DNA of 64,000 nucleotides from Candidatus Planktophila sp. (GTDB lineage Bacteria > Actinomycetota > Actinomycetes > Nanopelagicales > Nanopelagicaceae): assembly GCA_024641555.1 (NCBI GenBank), contig JAHECV010000001.1, forward strand, positions 1 through 64,000, read 5' to 3'. How positions within the stretch are numbered: position 1 is the stretch's first letter; every line of letters starts with the position of its first letter. Below are positions 17,443 through 26,449 of this stretch, piece after piece. Under the pieces are notes generated by a model that was given only the letters and a program-made list of their open reading frames with translations, did not search any database and had not been told where the DNA came from. A program made the translations under genes and the position numbers.

Positions 17443-19529
17443 ATCAACGCGCGCGATTAAGCTTGCTCGTCGTACAGATTTTGATCTTCTCTTTGCTGAT
17501 CGGGTTGTTGGGAAGACTCTTCTATTTGCAAGTTGCGGCGGGACCTAAATACCGTGATGCGGCGTTATCTATCCAAAGTCGCGATGTAGTAACCCCGGCT
17601 ACGCGAGGGCTTATTGTTGATTCTTCGGGAGTCCCGCTCGCTCTTAATCGCGTTGGCGTGGCTGTAACCGTTGATAGAACAAAGATTGATCGCCAACCAG
17701 ATAAAGGCATTGCGGTATTGCAGAATTTAGCCAAGCTTTTAAACCTTAGCTATAGCGATGTCTATCAACGAACTCGTCTATGCGGCGAACTTCCCAAAGG
17801 TTCTCGCGCAGGTTGTTGGACCGGATCGCGCTTTCAACCAATTCCGATTACAAAAGAAGCAGATCCAGAAATTGCTTTACACATAGTCGAGCGTTCAGAT
17901 CAGTTCCCTGGAATCTCCGCAACTCCAGTTTCAATCCGTAATTACCCTGGGAACGCCGGCGTTAATGGCGCACATTTGCTGGGATACGTTGGACCGCTCA
18001 CCGAAAGAGATTTATCTGGAGCCAATGGCCGCAGTTATTTTCGCTCAGAAACTATTGGCAAAGCTGGATTGGAAATTCAATATGACGAATATTTACGTGG
18101 AACACCTGGAATTAAGACTGTAATCGTTGACCGCAAGGAAGCAGTCACAAGTACAAGTCAGAATTCAAAACCGGTTGGCGGAAATCACTTAGTCACAAGT
18201 ATTGATGCACGAGTTCAAGCCGCCGCTGAAAGTGCGCTGGCAGATGCAGTCCGTCGTGCTCGCGCCTCAGGTAATCGCTCCGATGGTGGCGCTGCCGTCG
18301 TTATGGATCTGCGCAATGGACAAATTCTTGCGCTTGCTTCTTATCCAACTTATGACCCAAATGCATTCGAACGCGGCCTAACTGTTGCCGAAGCCGAGAA
18401 TTTATATAGCGAAACAGCGGGAGTGCCCGCTTTATCACGTGCGCTTCAGGGGCTCTTTGCTCCAGCATCAACTTTCAAATCGGTATCTGTTGTTGCTGCA
18501 GCAAACGCCGGATATAACTTAAATGCAACATACGACTGCCCATCGCAGGTAGAAGTTGGAACACGCGCTTTTCAAAACTTTGAAAGTAAAGCGCAGGGCC
18601 GTATCTCATTGAAAAAAGCGATCGCCGTTTCGTGCGACACCATCTGGTACCGCATTGCATTCGATGAATGGCTCCGTGACGGTGGACTTAAGCCAAAATC
18701 CAATGCACATGACTATTTTTATAACGCTGCTAAAGGATTTCAAATCGGCGTGAAGACCGGCATCGACCTACCCTCCGAATCATCCGGCCGACTGGCAGAT
18801 CGTGAATGGCGCAAAGCTTGGTATGCACAAAATAAAGATTTTTATTGCAATTACAAAACACGCGCTCCTAAGAGTCAACAAACTGCCTTTTTGATTCAAT
18901 TGGCCTATGAGAATTGTTTAGATGGCGACAAAATTCGCGCCGGAGACGCCGTCAACTTCTCTATCGGTCAAGGTGACACCGTTATTACGCCTTTGAAACT
19001 GGCTCAGATGTATGCCGCTATCGGTAACGGCGGAACTATTTGGAAGCCAACAGTTGCCAAAGCAATCGTTAAAACTGACGGAACAGTTATAAAAGAATTC
19101 AAACCTGAGAAACTTGGAACTCTTCCTGCAACGAAAGAGACGCTTAAATTTCTACATAGCGCCCTCCGTGAAGTTGTGATCAGCGGTACTGCCGCGGATG
19201 TCTTCAGTGGCTTCCCAATTGCAATTAGCGGAAAGACCGGAACCGCAGAAGTCTTTGGACGCAATCCAAATGGTTCTAAAAAAGCCAACACTTCATGGTT
19301 TGCTTCGTATGGTCCGACCGAGAAACCAAGATTTGCCGTCGTGATGATGGTTTCGCAGGGCGGCTTCGGTGCATCGACATCTGGTGTTGGCGTTAGAAAG
19401 ATTTATGAAACGCTATTTGGCGTCCAAGGTTCGCGCGTTGATTCTGCGAAAATCATCTTCCCGAGTGGAATCCCACCAGTTGGTTTACCAAAAATTTCAC
19501 CGGCAACGAAAGTGAAGGTAGTTAAATGA
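17439..19529 (+). CDS. mrdA: Penicillin-binding protein 2 (elongation transpeptidase)
   Basis: Class B PBP that cross-links peptidoglycan with RodA during elongation. The 696-residue protein has an N-terminal membrane segment at about 8-30, the PBP dimerisation (pedestal) domain to about 220, and then the transpeptidase domain. The active-site motifs are STFK at 344-347, SCD at 398-400 (the usual PBP2 form of SxN) and KTG at 599-601. The protein is somewhat longer than many relatives, with an inserted Lys/Tyr-rich segment around 425-490 (DFYCNYKTRAPK) between motifs 2 and 3. Its start overlaps mreD and its stop overlaps rodA by four bases each. Confidence 0.95.
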   Translation: MNQRARLSLLVVQILIFSLLIGLLGRLFYLQVAAGPKYRDAALSIQSRDVVTPATRGLIVDSSGVPLALNRVGVAVTVDRTKIDRQPDKGIAVLQNLAKLLNLSYSDVYQRTRLCGELPKGSRAGCWTGSRFQPIPITKEADPEIALHIVERSDQFPGISATPVSIRNYPGNAGVNGAHLLGYVGPLTERDLSGANGRSYFRSETIGKAGLEIQYDEYLRGTPGIKTVIVDRKEAVTSTSQNSKPVGGNHLVTSIDARVQAAAESALADAVRRARASGNRSDGGAAVVMDLRNGQILALASYPTYDPNAFERGLTVAEAENLYSETAGVPALSRALQGLFAPASTFKSVSVVAAANAGYNLNATYDCPSQVEVGTRAFQNFESKAQGRISLKKAIAVSCDTIWYRIAFDEWLRDGGLKPKSNAHDYFYNAAKGFQIGVKTGIDLPSESSGRLADREWRKAWYAQNKDFYCNYKTRAPKSQQTAFLIQLAYENCLDGDKIRAGDAVNFSIGQGDTVITPLKLAQMYAAIGNGGTIWKPTVAKAIVKTDGTVIKEFKPEKLGTLPATKETLKFLHSALREVVISGTAADVFSGFPIAISGKTGTAEVFGRNPNGSKKANTSWFASYGPTEKPRFAVVMMVSQGGFGASTSGVGVRKIYETLFGVQGSRVDSAKIIFPSGIPPVGLPKISPATKVKVVK

Positions 19530-20686
19530 GCTTGATGTCCCAGCGCATTAACTATCGCAAATCACAACGTCCATCTGTTGTCGCTGGCTTCGACCCAATT
19601 CTCACTATCGCCGTCGGTTTGTTATTGCTTATGGGAACCCTCCTTGTGTACGCGGCAACCCGCAATTGGTATGCGGCCAACGGTCTAGATCCCGAGTATT
19701 ACCTAAAGCGTCATGTTGTAAATATTTTGATTGGTTCGCTACTTGCATGGGGAACAACAATCATCGACTACCGATTGATACGTGCATACACTCCATTTTT
19801 CTGGATTGCCGGCGTCATTGGTCTGACTTTGGTTCTGATTCCCGGAGTTGGCGATGAGGTAAATGGCGCCAAGGCGTGGATCGGACTACCCGGTGGATTT
19901 CAGGTGCAACCTGCGGAGTTAGCGAAGATATCAATCATCGTTGGAATGTCGATGATTTTATCTGAGCGAACTCATGATTCAGATGCGCCTACCCATAAAG
20001 ATGTCATGCAAGCTCTCTTGGTTGCCGCCGTACCTGTTCTTTTGATTCTCGCGCAGCCAGATATGGGAACAATTTTTATTATCAGTATCGCAGTCGTAAC
20101 AATTATCGCAGTGTCGGGTGCGCCGATGCGCTGGGTTGTTGGACTCATCCTCGTAGCAGTTATTGGAAGTTTTACAGCGGTACAAGTTGGTGTAATAAAT
20201 GATTACCAAGTTAAACGTTTGCAAGCATTTGTAGATCCCAATGCAGATTCGCAGGGGAGTGGTTATCAACTCCGTCAAGCCAGAATCACAGTGGGTTCAG
20301 GTGGTCTAATTGGTACGGGTTTATTTAACGGACCGCAGACAAACGGTCGCTTTGTACCTGAACAACAAACTGACTTCATCTTTACAGTCGCAGGCGAAGA
20401 ACTTGGATTTCTAGGTTGTAGTTTCATTTTGATCTTGTATCTCACCGTCTTAATGCGCGCCTTCGGTATCGCGCGAAGATCTAATGACCCTTACGGAAAA
20501 TTAGTCTGTACCGGAGTCATCGCTTGGTTTGCTTTTCAAGCTTTTGAAAATATTGGCATGACTTTGGGCATGATGCCGATGACGGGCGTGCCACTTCCAT
20601 TTGTCTCATATGGTGGTTCGAGTATGTTCGCCAACATGATCGGATTTGGCCTCCTGCAGAACGTTCACGCACGACACCGCGGTTAA
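19526..20686 (+). CDS. rodA: Peptidoglycan glycosyltransferase RodA
   Basis: SEDS-family polymerase that joins lipid II into glycan strands together with PBP2. The 386-residue membrane protein has about ten hydrophobic segments. Family landmarks are the loop with QPDMGT, FIFTVAGEELGFLG and the C-terminal GVPLPFVSYGGSS. It is the last gene of the mre operon, starting inside the mrdA stop (ATGA). A 173-base gap follows before rne. FtsW is the alternative family member, but the neighbours and the motifs favour RodA. Confidence 0.95.
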   Translation: MSLMSQRINYRKSQRPSVVAGFDPILTIAVGLLLLMGTLLVYAATRNWYAANGLDPEYYLKRHVVNILIGSLLAWGTTIIDYRLIRAYTPFFWIAGVIGLTLVLIPGVGDEVNGAKAWIGLPGGFQVQPAELAKISIIVGMSMILSERTHDSDAPTHKDVMQALLVAAVPVLLILAQPDMGTIFIISIAVVTIIAVSGAPMRWVVGLILVAVIGSFTAVQVGVINDYQVKRLQAFVDPNADSQGSGYQLRQARITVGSGGLIGTGLFNGPQTNGRFVPEQQTDFIFTVAGEELGFLGCSFILILYLTVLMRAFGIARRSNDPYGKLVCTGVIAWFAFQAFENIGMTLGMMPMTGVPLPFVSYGGSSMFANMIGFGLLQNVHARHRG

Positions 20687-20761
20687 TTCCGCTGTAAATC
20701 ACGCTCATTTCGCGATTTACCCCGGTCTTCTGGCATACTTACGCCAACAGTTCAGCGCGGC

Positions 20762-20779
20762 TCGCGAACCAATTCGCGA
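20762..20779 (+). promoter_or_regulatory. Dyad upstream of rne
   Basis: TCGCGAA-CCAA-TTCGCGA is a perfect 7-base inverted repeat. It sits in the first half of the rodA-rne gap, and a possible -10 (CATACT) lies about 20 bases upstream. It could be an RNA hairpin near the 5' end of the rne mRNA or an operator. Confidence 0.4.
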
Positions 20780-20803
20780 CACATAGCCAGCGGCGGAATA
20801 AAC

Positions 20804-20842
20804 AAAGTTTTTAAACGTAGTTTTTAAACAAAGTTTTTAAAC
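20804..20842 (+). repeat. Three tandem 13-base repeats in the rne leader
   Basis: AAAGTTTTTAAAC, GTAGTTTTTAAAC and AAAGTTTTTAAAC follow one another without gaps and stop just before the AAAAAGGA ribosome binding site of rne. The first and third copies are identical and the middle one differs at two bases. The array is A/U-rich and should be unpaired in RNA, the kind of site RNase E prefers. Autoregulation is inferred. Confidence 0.8.
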
Positions 20843-20859
20843 AAAAAGGATTTGGTGCC

Positions 20860-23043
20860 ATGGCGATTGAGCCAAAGTCACCGCGCAAGCGTGCGGTGAA
20901 AAAAGTAAGTAAGAAGAAGGCTGCTGAACAAGAAGCAGGCGTTGAAGTAACACCTGCCGTAGAGACAACTGAGACTAAATCGAAGAAGAAAGCGCCTTCG
21001 ATCCCTGTTCCGATTTTTCAAGCTGCACCGGCCGAGAAAGCCCCGAAGGCTGCGGCTAAGAAGAGCGTTAAAAAGATTGAAGTAGTCGATACCGAAGAGA
21101 AATCCGATTCATCATCTGCCAGCGTTGAATCTGTCGATTCCGAAGATTCCGATGCGCGTGGTGGTCGAAATCGTCGTCGCCGCCGTGGTGGCCGCGGTCG
21201 TCGCAAGCCAAATTCCGAAGGCGGCGAAGGCGTTACTTCAGAAGAGCTCGAAGAGGGCTCTGAAGAATCTGGCGACGAGTCAGCAGATGGTGCAACTCAT
21301 CGTCGCCGTCGCCGTCGCCGCGCAACCGGCGAAGGTGTAACACCTGGTGAGATCGTTGATGAAGATGGCGTAATTACAGTTGTAAAGGTGCGCGAAGTTC
21401 GCGAACGCACCGAACGTCCAACACGCGCAGATCGTAACGAACGCGGAACACGCAACCGTGGTCGCGATCGTGATCGTGGCGGCCGCAGCGATAACCGTGG
21501 TGAATATCGCGAGCCTTATCGCCGTCGCGGAACAATTATTACCGATGGTGAATTCTTAGCGCGTCGTGAAAACGTCGATCGCGAGATGGTTGTTCGTCAG
21601 ATTGGTGACCGTATTCAGATCGCAGTGATCGAAGATAAGGTCATGGTCGAGCATTACGTTAACCGTAACGCCAATGTTTCATACGTCGGAAACGTTTATC
21701 TTGGTCGAGTTCAGAACGTACTTCCATCGATGGAAGCAGCGTTTGTTGATATCGGTAAAGGCCGCAACGCGGTTTTGTATGCAGGCGAAGTTAACTGGGA
21801 TGCCGCAGGTATTTCAGAGACGCAACCTCGAAAAATTGAAATGGTTTTAAAGACTGGTCAACCAGTACTTGTTCAGGTAACTAAAGATCCAATCGGCCAA
21901 AAAGGTGCGCGCTTAACAAGCCAGATCTCTCTTCCTGGTCGTTATGTTGTTTACGTTCCCGGTGGAGGAATGAGCGGTATTTCAAAGCGCCTTCCTGAAT
22001 CTGAGCGCACCCGCTTAAAGGCGATCTTGAAGAATTTAATCCCAGAAGAAGCTGGAGTAATTGTTCGCACTGCAGCGGAGGGCGTAAGCGAAGAAGAGCT
22101 TACAAATGACGTCGCTCGTCTAAAAGCGCAATGGGAAGATATTTACCAGAAATCTGAAAATCCAAACTTCCATGCACCAGCGTTGCTGCTCTCTGAGCCA
22201 GATCTTGCAGTGCGAGTAATCCGCGATATCTTCAATGAGGATTTCCGCAAGTTAACTATTCAAGGCAATGAAGCTTGGGAAGAAATTAGTTCTTACCTAG
22301 GTTCTATTGCACCTGAGTTGGTTTCCAAGCTCGAGAAGTACACCGGTACCGGCGACCTATTTGCTGACTTCCGCGTCGAAGAGCAATTGGCAAAGGCATT
22401 TGATCGCAAGGTTTACTTGCCTTCAGGTGGCTCGTTGGTGATCGATCGCACTGAAGCGATGATCGTGATCGATGTTAATACTGGTAAATTTATCGGTAAG
22501 GGTGGAAACCTCGAAGAGACTGTAACGAAGAACAACTTAGAAGCGGCAGAAGAAATTGCTCGCCAACTTCGCCTACGCGACCTCGGTGGAATCATCGTTA
22601 TCGACTTTATTGATATGGTTCTTGAATCTAACCGCGATGCAGTTCTGCGTCGCTTAGTCGAATGTCTGGGTCGTGATCGCACCAAGCATCAAGTCGCTGA
22701 AGTAACTTCACTTGGTTTGGTTCAAATGACCCGTAAGCGCGTTGGCCAAGGGTTAATCGAAGCCTTCTCGACAACTTGTGATTCTTGTGCCGGACGTGGA
22801 ATTCATATTCATATGGAGCCAGTAAAGATGAAGGCGCCAATGCCACAAGTAAATTCACAATCGGCAACTCATGAAGATGTTGATGAAGATCAGGCGACTG
22901 AACATGAATTCCACGAGACTTTAAATACCGATGCATCTGCCGACTCAGCTAAAGGCGCAGATGAAGACGGGGCCGATGTCGAAACCAAGCCAGCCGGGCG
23001 ACGTCGCCGTCGAGCCGCTTCCAGCGGGATTATTACCGCCTAG
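20860..23043 (+). CDS. rne: Ribonuclease E/G
   Basis: Endoribonuclease that cuts A/U-rich single-stranded RNA, with roles in mRNA decay and rRNA and tRNA processing. Length is 727 residues. Residues 1-230 are low complexity, with Lys/Ala-rich, acidic and Arg-rich tracts. This is the N-terminal extension typical of actinobacteria. The S1 domain begins near 260 (VGNVYLGRVQNVLPSMEAAFVDIG). The catalytic acidic residues Asp538 (IDVNTG) and Asp582 (VIDFIDM) match E. coli Asp303 and Asp346 in spacing. The zinc-link CDSC is at 640-643. The tail is acidic and then Arg-rich. The start follows AAAAAGGA, with three 13-base repeats before it. E and G types cannot be told apart from sequence alone. Confidence 0.95.
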   Translation: MAIEPKSPRKRAVKKVSKKKAAEQEAGVEVTPAVETTETKSKKKAPSIPVPIFQAAPAEKAPKAAAKKSVKKIEVVDTEEKSDSSSASVESVDSEDSDARGGRNRRRRRGGRGRRKPNSEGGEGVTSEELEEGSEESGDESADGATHRRRRRRRATGEGVTPGEIVDEDGVITVVKVREVRERTERPTRADRNERGTRNRGRDRDRGGRSDNRGEYREPYRRRGTIITDGEFLARRENVDREMVVRQIGDRIQIAVIEDKVMVEHYVNRNANVSYVGNVYLGRVQNVLPSMEAAFVDIGKGRNAVLYAGEVNWDAAGISETQPRKIEMVLKTGQPVLVQVTKDPIGQKGARLTSQISLPGRYVVYVPGGGMSGISKRLPESERTRLKAILKNLIPEEAGVIVRTAAEGVSEEELTNDVARLKAQWEDIYQKSENPNFHAPALLLSEPDLAVRVIRDIFNEDFRKLTIQGNEAWEEISSYLGSIAPELVSKLEKYTGTGDLFADFRVEEQLAKAFDRKVYLPSGGSLVIDRTEAMIVIDVNTGKFIGKGGNLEETVTKNNLEAAEEIARQLRLRDLGGIIVIDFIDMVLESNRDAVLRRLVECLGRDRTKHQVAEVTSLGLVQMTRKRVGQGLIEAFSTTCDSCAGRGIHIHMEPVKMKAPMPQVNSQSATHEDVDEDQATEHEFHETLNTDASADSAKGADEDGADVETKPAGRRRRRAASSGIITA

Positions 23044-23055
23044 AAAACCCTCAAT

Positions 23056-23085
23056 TTGACCCTAGGGGTGCGAAATCCGTACCCT
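23056..23085 (+). promoter_or_regulatory. Promoter of rplU-rpmA
   Basis: TTGACC (23056-23061), an 18-base spacer and TACCCT (23080-23085). This is one of the clearest -35/-10 pairs in the window. Transcription should begin near 23092, leaving a leader of about 60 bases. Confidence 0.65.
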
Positions 23086-23092
23086 TAGCCTC

Positions 23093-23144
23093 TGCTCGAA
23101 GGACGCCCAACTGGGGGTTCATGAGCGTGAAATGAACTGGAGCA
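23093..23144 (+). promoter_or_regulatory. Structured leader of rplU
   Basis: TGCTC (23093-23097) pairs with GAGCA (23140-23144) and encloses a small CCC/GGG hairpin and GTTCAT (23117-23122) paired with ATGAAC (23132-23137). This gives a three-way-junction-like fold that ends six bases before the rplU start. Ribosomal protein operons often have such leaders for feedback by their product. I do not match it to a named family. Confidence 0.45.
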
Positions 23145-23150
23145 AGAATC

Positions 23151-23465
23151 GTGTACGCAATCGTTAAAGCTGGCGGACGCCAGGAGAAAGTCACCGTTGG
23201 TGAAACCATCACTGTCGATCGCATCGACCAGGCTGCTGGTGCAACCGTATCTTTCCCTGCGCTCCTTGTTGTAGACGGTGCAAGCGTTACAGCTGATCCA
23301 AAAGTTCTTAGTGGTGTAAAAGTTACCGGCGAAGTGATTGACGAAGTAAAGGGTCCAAAGATCGACATCCTTCGTTACATGAACAAGACTGGTTACCGCC
23401 GTCGTCAAGGTTTCCGTGCACAGCAAACTCGAGTCAAGATCACCGCAATCAGCGGCGTGAAATAA
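23151..23465 (+). CDS. rplU: 50S ribosomal protein L21
   Basis: A 104-residue protein of the large ribosomal subunit that binds 23S rRNA. The N terminus [13 protein letters not shown] and the C-terminal [19 protein letters not shown] are family signatures. Length is normal. The start is GTG 23151, preceded by GGAG at 23138-23141. rpmA follows after 12 bases and obgE a little later, which is the near-universal order. Its own promoter and a folded leader precede it. Confidence 0.97.
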   Translation: MYAIVKAGGRQEKVTVGETITVDRIDQAAGATVSFPALLVVDGASVTADPKVLSGVKVTGEVIDEVKGPKIDILRYMNKTGYRRRQGFRAQQTRVKITAISGVK

Positions 23466-23477
23466 GGGGCGTAAACA

Positions 23478-23735
23478 ATGGCAAGTAAGAAGGGTGTCTC
23501 CTCGACACGTAACGGTCGCGATTCAAATGCGCAATACCTTGGTATCAAGCGCTTTGGCGGACAAGAAGTAAATGCTGGCGAAATTTTGGTACGTCAACGC
23601 GGAACATACTTCCACCCAGGAAAGAATGTTGGTCGCGGCAAGGATGACACTCTCTTTGCACTAGCTGCAGGCGCAGTTGAATTCGGTCGCGCTCGCGGTC
23701 GTCGTGTAGTGAACGTGGTTGCCCCGGTCGCTTAA
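23478..23735 (+). CDS. rpmA: 50S ribosomal protein L27
   Basis: An 85-residue protein at the peptidyl-transferase side of the large subunit. The core [19 protein letters not shown] and [14 protein letters not shown] are diagnostic. The N terminus reads [13 protein letters not shown] where most relatives have a His after MA (MAHKK), a small departure in the segment that reaches the catalytic centre. GGGGCG lies upstream. A strong terminator follows the gene, so rplU-rpmA form a short transcription unit. Confidence 0.97.
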   Translation: MASKKGVSSTRNGRDSNAQYLGIKRFGGQEVNAGEILVRQRGTYFHPGKNVGRGKDDTLFALAAGAVEFGRARGRRVVNVVAPVA

Positions 23736-23747
23736 TTTAGGTTTCTC

Positions 23748-23783
23748 AAAGAGAGCGAGCCGCGTTCGTGGCTCGCTCTTTTT
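23748..23783 (+). terminator. Terminator after rpmA
   Basis: AGAGCGAGCC (23752-23761) pairs with GGCTCGCTCT (23770-23779) around an eight-base loop. TTTTT follows at once and A residues precede. It separates rplU-rpmA from obgE. Confidence 0.92.
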
Positions 23784-23842
23784 ATTTCAATTTGAACAAT
23801 TACAACAACTGCAATTACTACAACCGAAAGGAGCGTTAAGAA

Positions 23843-25333
23843 ATGACAACATTCGTTGATCGCGTAACGCTCTATGCCACTGCCGGAAAAGGTGGCGACG
23901 GATGCGTCTCGGTTAAACGCGAAAAATTTAAACCACTAGGCGGACCTGATGGTGGAAACGGTGGTCGTGGTGGAGACATCATCCTCGTTGTTGATTCCAG
24001 TGTTACAACACTTCTAGATTTTCACCATTCGCCACATCGCAAAGCAACATCTGGATCGCAAGGTTATGGCGATCGTAAAGATGGCACCTATGGCCAGGAT
24101 TTAATCCTTCCTGTACCTAATGGCACAGTTGTATTTGACGAAAAAGGAAACCAACTCGCAGATCTAATTGGTGTCGGAACAACGTTCCTTGCTGCACAAG
24201 GTGGGCACGGTGGCCTTGGGAACTTAGCGCTCTCATCATCAAAACGTCGTGCGCCAGGTTTTGCGCTGCTGGGCGAACCGGGTGAAGAACGCACGCTTTA
24301 TTTAGAGCTCAAGTCTGTCGCCGATATCGCACTCGTTGGTTATCCAAGCGCTGGAAAATCTTCACTAATTGCAGCAATTTCGGCGGCGCGTCCAAAGATT
24401 GCTGACTATCCGTTTACAACTTTGGTTCCAAACTTGGGTGTTGTTCAAGCAGGAGATACCCGTTTCACTGTTGCCGATGTTCCAGGGCTTATCCCAGGTG
24501 CATCTCAAGGTAAAGGTCTGGGACTTGAATTCTTACGTCACGTAGAACGCTGCGTTGCGCTGGTTCATGTGCTTGATTGTGGAACTTTGGAAACAGACCG
24601 CAATCCAGTTACTGATCTAGAGATAATTGAATCAGAACTTGCTCAGTACGGTGGTCTCGAAGATCGAGTACGAATCGTTGCCTTAAATAAAATTGACTTA
24701 CCTGATGGCCAGGCAATGGCCGATATGGTCGCGCAGACTTTGCGCGATAAGGGATACGAGGTTTACCCAATATCTGCAGCTAGTCGCGCTGGTTTAACTG
24801 AACTGCTTTACGCAATGGCACGACTTGTGCAGAAAGCGCGCGCTGAAGCAGCGACTGAAGAACGTACCCGCATTATTTTGCGCCCAACCGCTGTAGATGA
24901 TTCTGGATTTACGGTTCAGGCAAATGCTGATGGTTCATTTAGCGTTCGTGGACAGAAAGTTGTTCGCTGGGTTCGCCAAACTAACTTTAAGAACGCTGAA
25001 GCAATTGGTTACCTTGCAGATCGCCTGGCACAACTTGGAGTTGAAAAAGAGTTGTTTAAGAAAGGCGCTGTCGCTGGAAGTGAAGTTCGCATCGGTTCGG
25101 GAGATAACGAAGTAGTCTTCGAATGGGAGCCAACTATCGAAGCTGGCGCCGAACAATTGGCCGGCCACCTACATCGCCGCGGCGAAGACTCCCGCTTAGA
25201 AGGTTCATGGGTTGCAGAAGAACGTGTTGTCGATCAACTAAGTGATGAAGAAATTGCGCAACAATGGGAGTACAACGTGGAGGACCCACATACTCCACGC
25301 TTAACGGACCCAACACCAGCAGAGGACAAGTAG
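23843..25333 (+). CDS. obgE: GTPase ObgE/CgtA
   Basis: Essential GTPase acting in 50S subunit assembly and stress control. The 496-residue protein has the glycine-rich Obg domain at 1-158 ([25 protein letters not shown]). The G domain at about 160-330 has GYPSAGKSS (G1), DVPGLIPGA (G3) and NKID (G4). A C-terminal OCT domain spans about 345-425, and an acidic tail follows. It starts at ATG 23843, with AAAGGAG ten bases upstream. Between the terminator and the start is an unstructured A/C-rich leader with two copies of CAATTAC. Its stop is followed immediately by proB. Confidence 0.96.
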   Translation: MTTFVDRVTLYATAGKGGDGCVSVKREKFKPLGGPDGGNGGRGGDIILVVDSSVTTLLDFHHSPHRKATSGSQGYGDRKDGTYGQDLILPVPNGTVVFDEKGNQLADLIGVGTTFLAAQGGHGGLGNLALSSSKRRAPGFALLGEPGEERTLYLELKSVADIALVGYPSAGKSSLIAAISAARPKIADYPFTTLVPNLGVVQAGDTRFTVADVPGLIPGASQGKGLGLEFLRHVERCVALVHVLDCGTLETDRNPVTDLEIIESELAQYGGLEDRVRIVALNKIDLPDGQAMADMVAQTLRDKGYEVYPISAASRAGLTELLYAMARLVQKARAEAATEERTRIILRPTAVDDSGFTVQANADGSFSVRGQKVVRWVRQTNFKNAEAIGYLADRLAQLGVEKELFKKGAVAGSEVRIGSGDNEVVFEWEPTIEAGAEQLAGHLHRRGEDSRLEGSWVAEERVVDQLSDEEIAQQWEYNVEDPHTPRLTDPTPAEDK

Positions 25334-26449
25334 ATGAGCCGCAGCGCAGTAACTAGTGCTAAACGCGTCGTCATTAAGATTGGTTCATCGTCGCTGACTG
25401 GCACTGCAGGCTCTGCTTTAGATAGCGTCGCAGTTTCTAAAATTGTTGTTTTAGTTGCGCAGCTTCGCAGTCGTGGTTCAGAAGTTGTTCTGGTTTCCTC
25501 AGGCGCAATCGCCGCCGGTTTAGCTCCTCTTGGCCTGACTTCGCGACCAAAGGATTTACCAACTCAGCAGGCTGCGGCATCCGTCGGTCAAGGCTTGCTT
25601 ATCGCAAAATACAACGAGAACTTTTCGCGCCATAACTTGATCTCATCTCAGGTACTTTTAACAACCGAAGATGTGGTTCGACGCTCGCATTATCAGAATG
25701 CGCAGCAGACTCTAAATAAGTTGCTTTCACTTGGTGTAGTCCCAATTATCAACGAGAACGACTCCGTTGGTACACAAGAGATTCGCTTTGGCGATAACGA
25801 TCGCTTAGCAGCGCTCGTCGCGCTGCTCATTGGCGCTGATTTACTAGTATTAGTTTCAGATGTCGATGCGCTCTATGATGCGCCACCTTCGCAAACTGGT
25901 GCTAAAGCTATTTCATTTGTAGACCACATCGCTGATATTGAAAAAATAGAAGTTGGTGGTGTTGGTTCTTCTGGAGTTGGCAGTGGGGGAATGGTTACCA
26001 AAATTGAAGCCGCACGTATCTCAACCGGCGCCGGAACTCCAATGTTGTTGACTTCGCTTTCCAAGGCCGAATCTGCACTTTCCGGAGATGAGACCGGAAC
26101 GTTTTTTGCCGCACACGGAACACGTTCAACTTCTCGTCTACTTTGGCTGGCCCATGCGGCAACGCCACGGGGACGTTTGATTCTTGACGCCGGCGCAGTT
26201 GTAGCAATTTTAGAGAGAGGCGTATCTCTTTTACCTGCTGGAGTTACCGCGGTAGAAGGTGAATTCATCGCCGGAGATACCGTCGAACTAGTTAGCGCAG
26301 ATAAGAAAGTAATAGCCCGCGGCTTAGTGGCATTTGATTCCCATGAGATCCCGCAAATGTTGGGGCGCTCCACTAAAGAATTAGCGGTGAAGCTAGGCGC
26401 AGAATATGAGCGCGAGTTGGTTCACCGCGATGATTTGGTTCTTATTTAA
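25334..26449 (+). CDS. proB: Glutamate 5-kinase
   Basis: First step of proline synthesis: phosphorylates glutamate to glutamyl 5-phosphate. The 371-residue protein has the amino acid kinase domain at about 10-255, with VVIKIGSSSLT, VLVSSGAIAAG, NENDSVGTQEIRFGDND and VSDVDALYD, and a C-terminal PUA domain at about 275-365. The start directly follows the obgE stop (TAGATG). The gene ends eight bases inside the converging serine hydrolase gene. proA, its pathway partner, lies beyond that gene. Confidence 0.95.
   Translation: MSRSAVTSAKRVVIKIGSSSLTGTAGSALDSVAVSKIVVLVAQLRSRGSEVVLVSSGAIAAGLAPLGLTSRPKDLPTQQAAASVGQGLLIAKYNENFSRHNLISSQVLLTTEDVVRRSHYQNAQQTLNKLLSLGVVPIINENDSVGTQEIRFGDNDRLAALVALLIGADLLVLVSDVDALYDAPPSQTGAKAISFVDHIADIEKIEVGGVGSSGVGSGGMVTKIEAARISTGAGTPMLLTSLSKAESALSGDETGTFFAAHGTRSTSRLLWLAHAATPRGRLILDAGAVVAILERGVSLLPAGVTAVEGEFIAGDTVELVSADKKVIARGLVAFDSHEIPQMLGRSTKELAVKLGAEYERELVHRDDLVLI

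Noticed and set aside
20804..20842. The three 13-base repeats as a CRISPR array.
   Set aside because: The units are contiguous with no spacers and are far too short; no cas genes are present.
21018..21206. Minus-strand Pro/Arg-rich frame opposite the rne N terminus.
   Set aside because: Shadow of the Arg/Glu-rich low-complexity region of RNase E/G.
23121..23135. A four-codon open frame (MSVK) in the rplU leader.
   Set aside because: Too short, lies in hairpin P3, and its purine-rich spot is too close to be a normal ribosome binding site.
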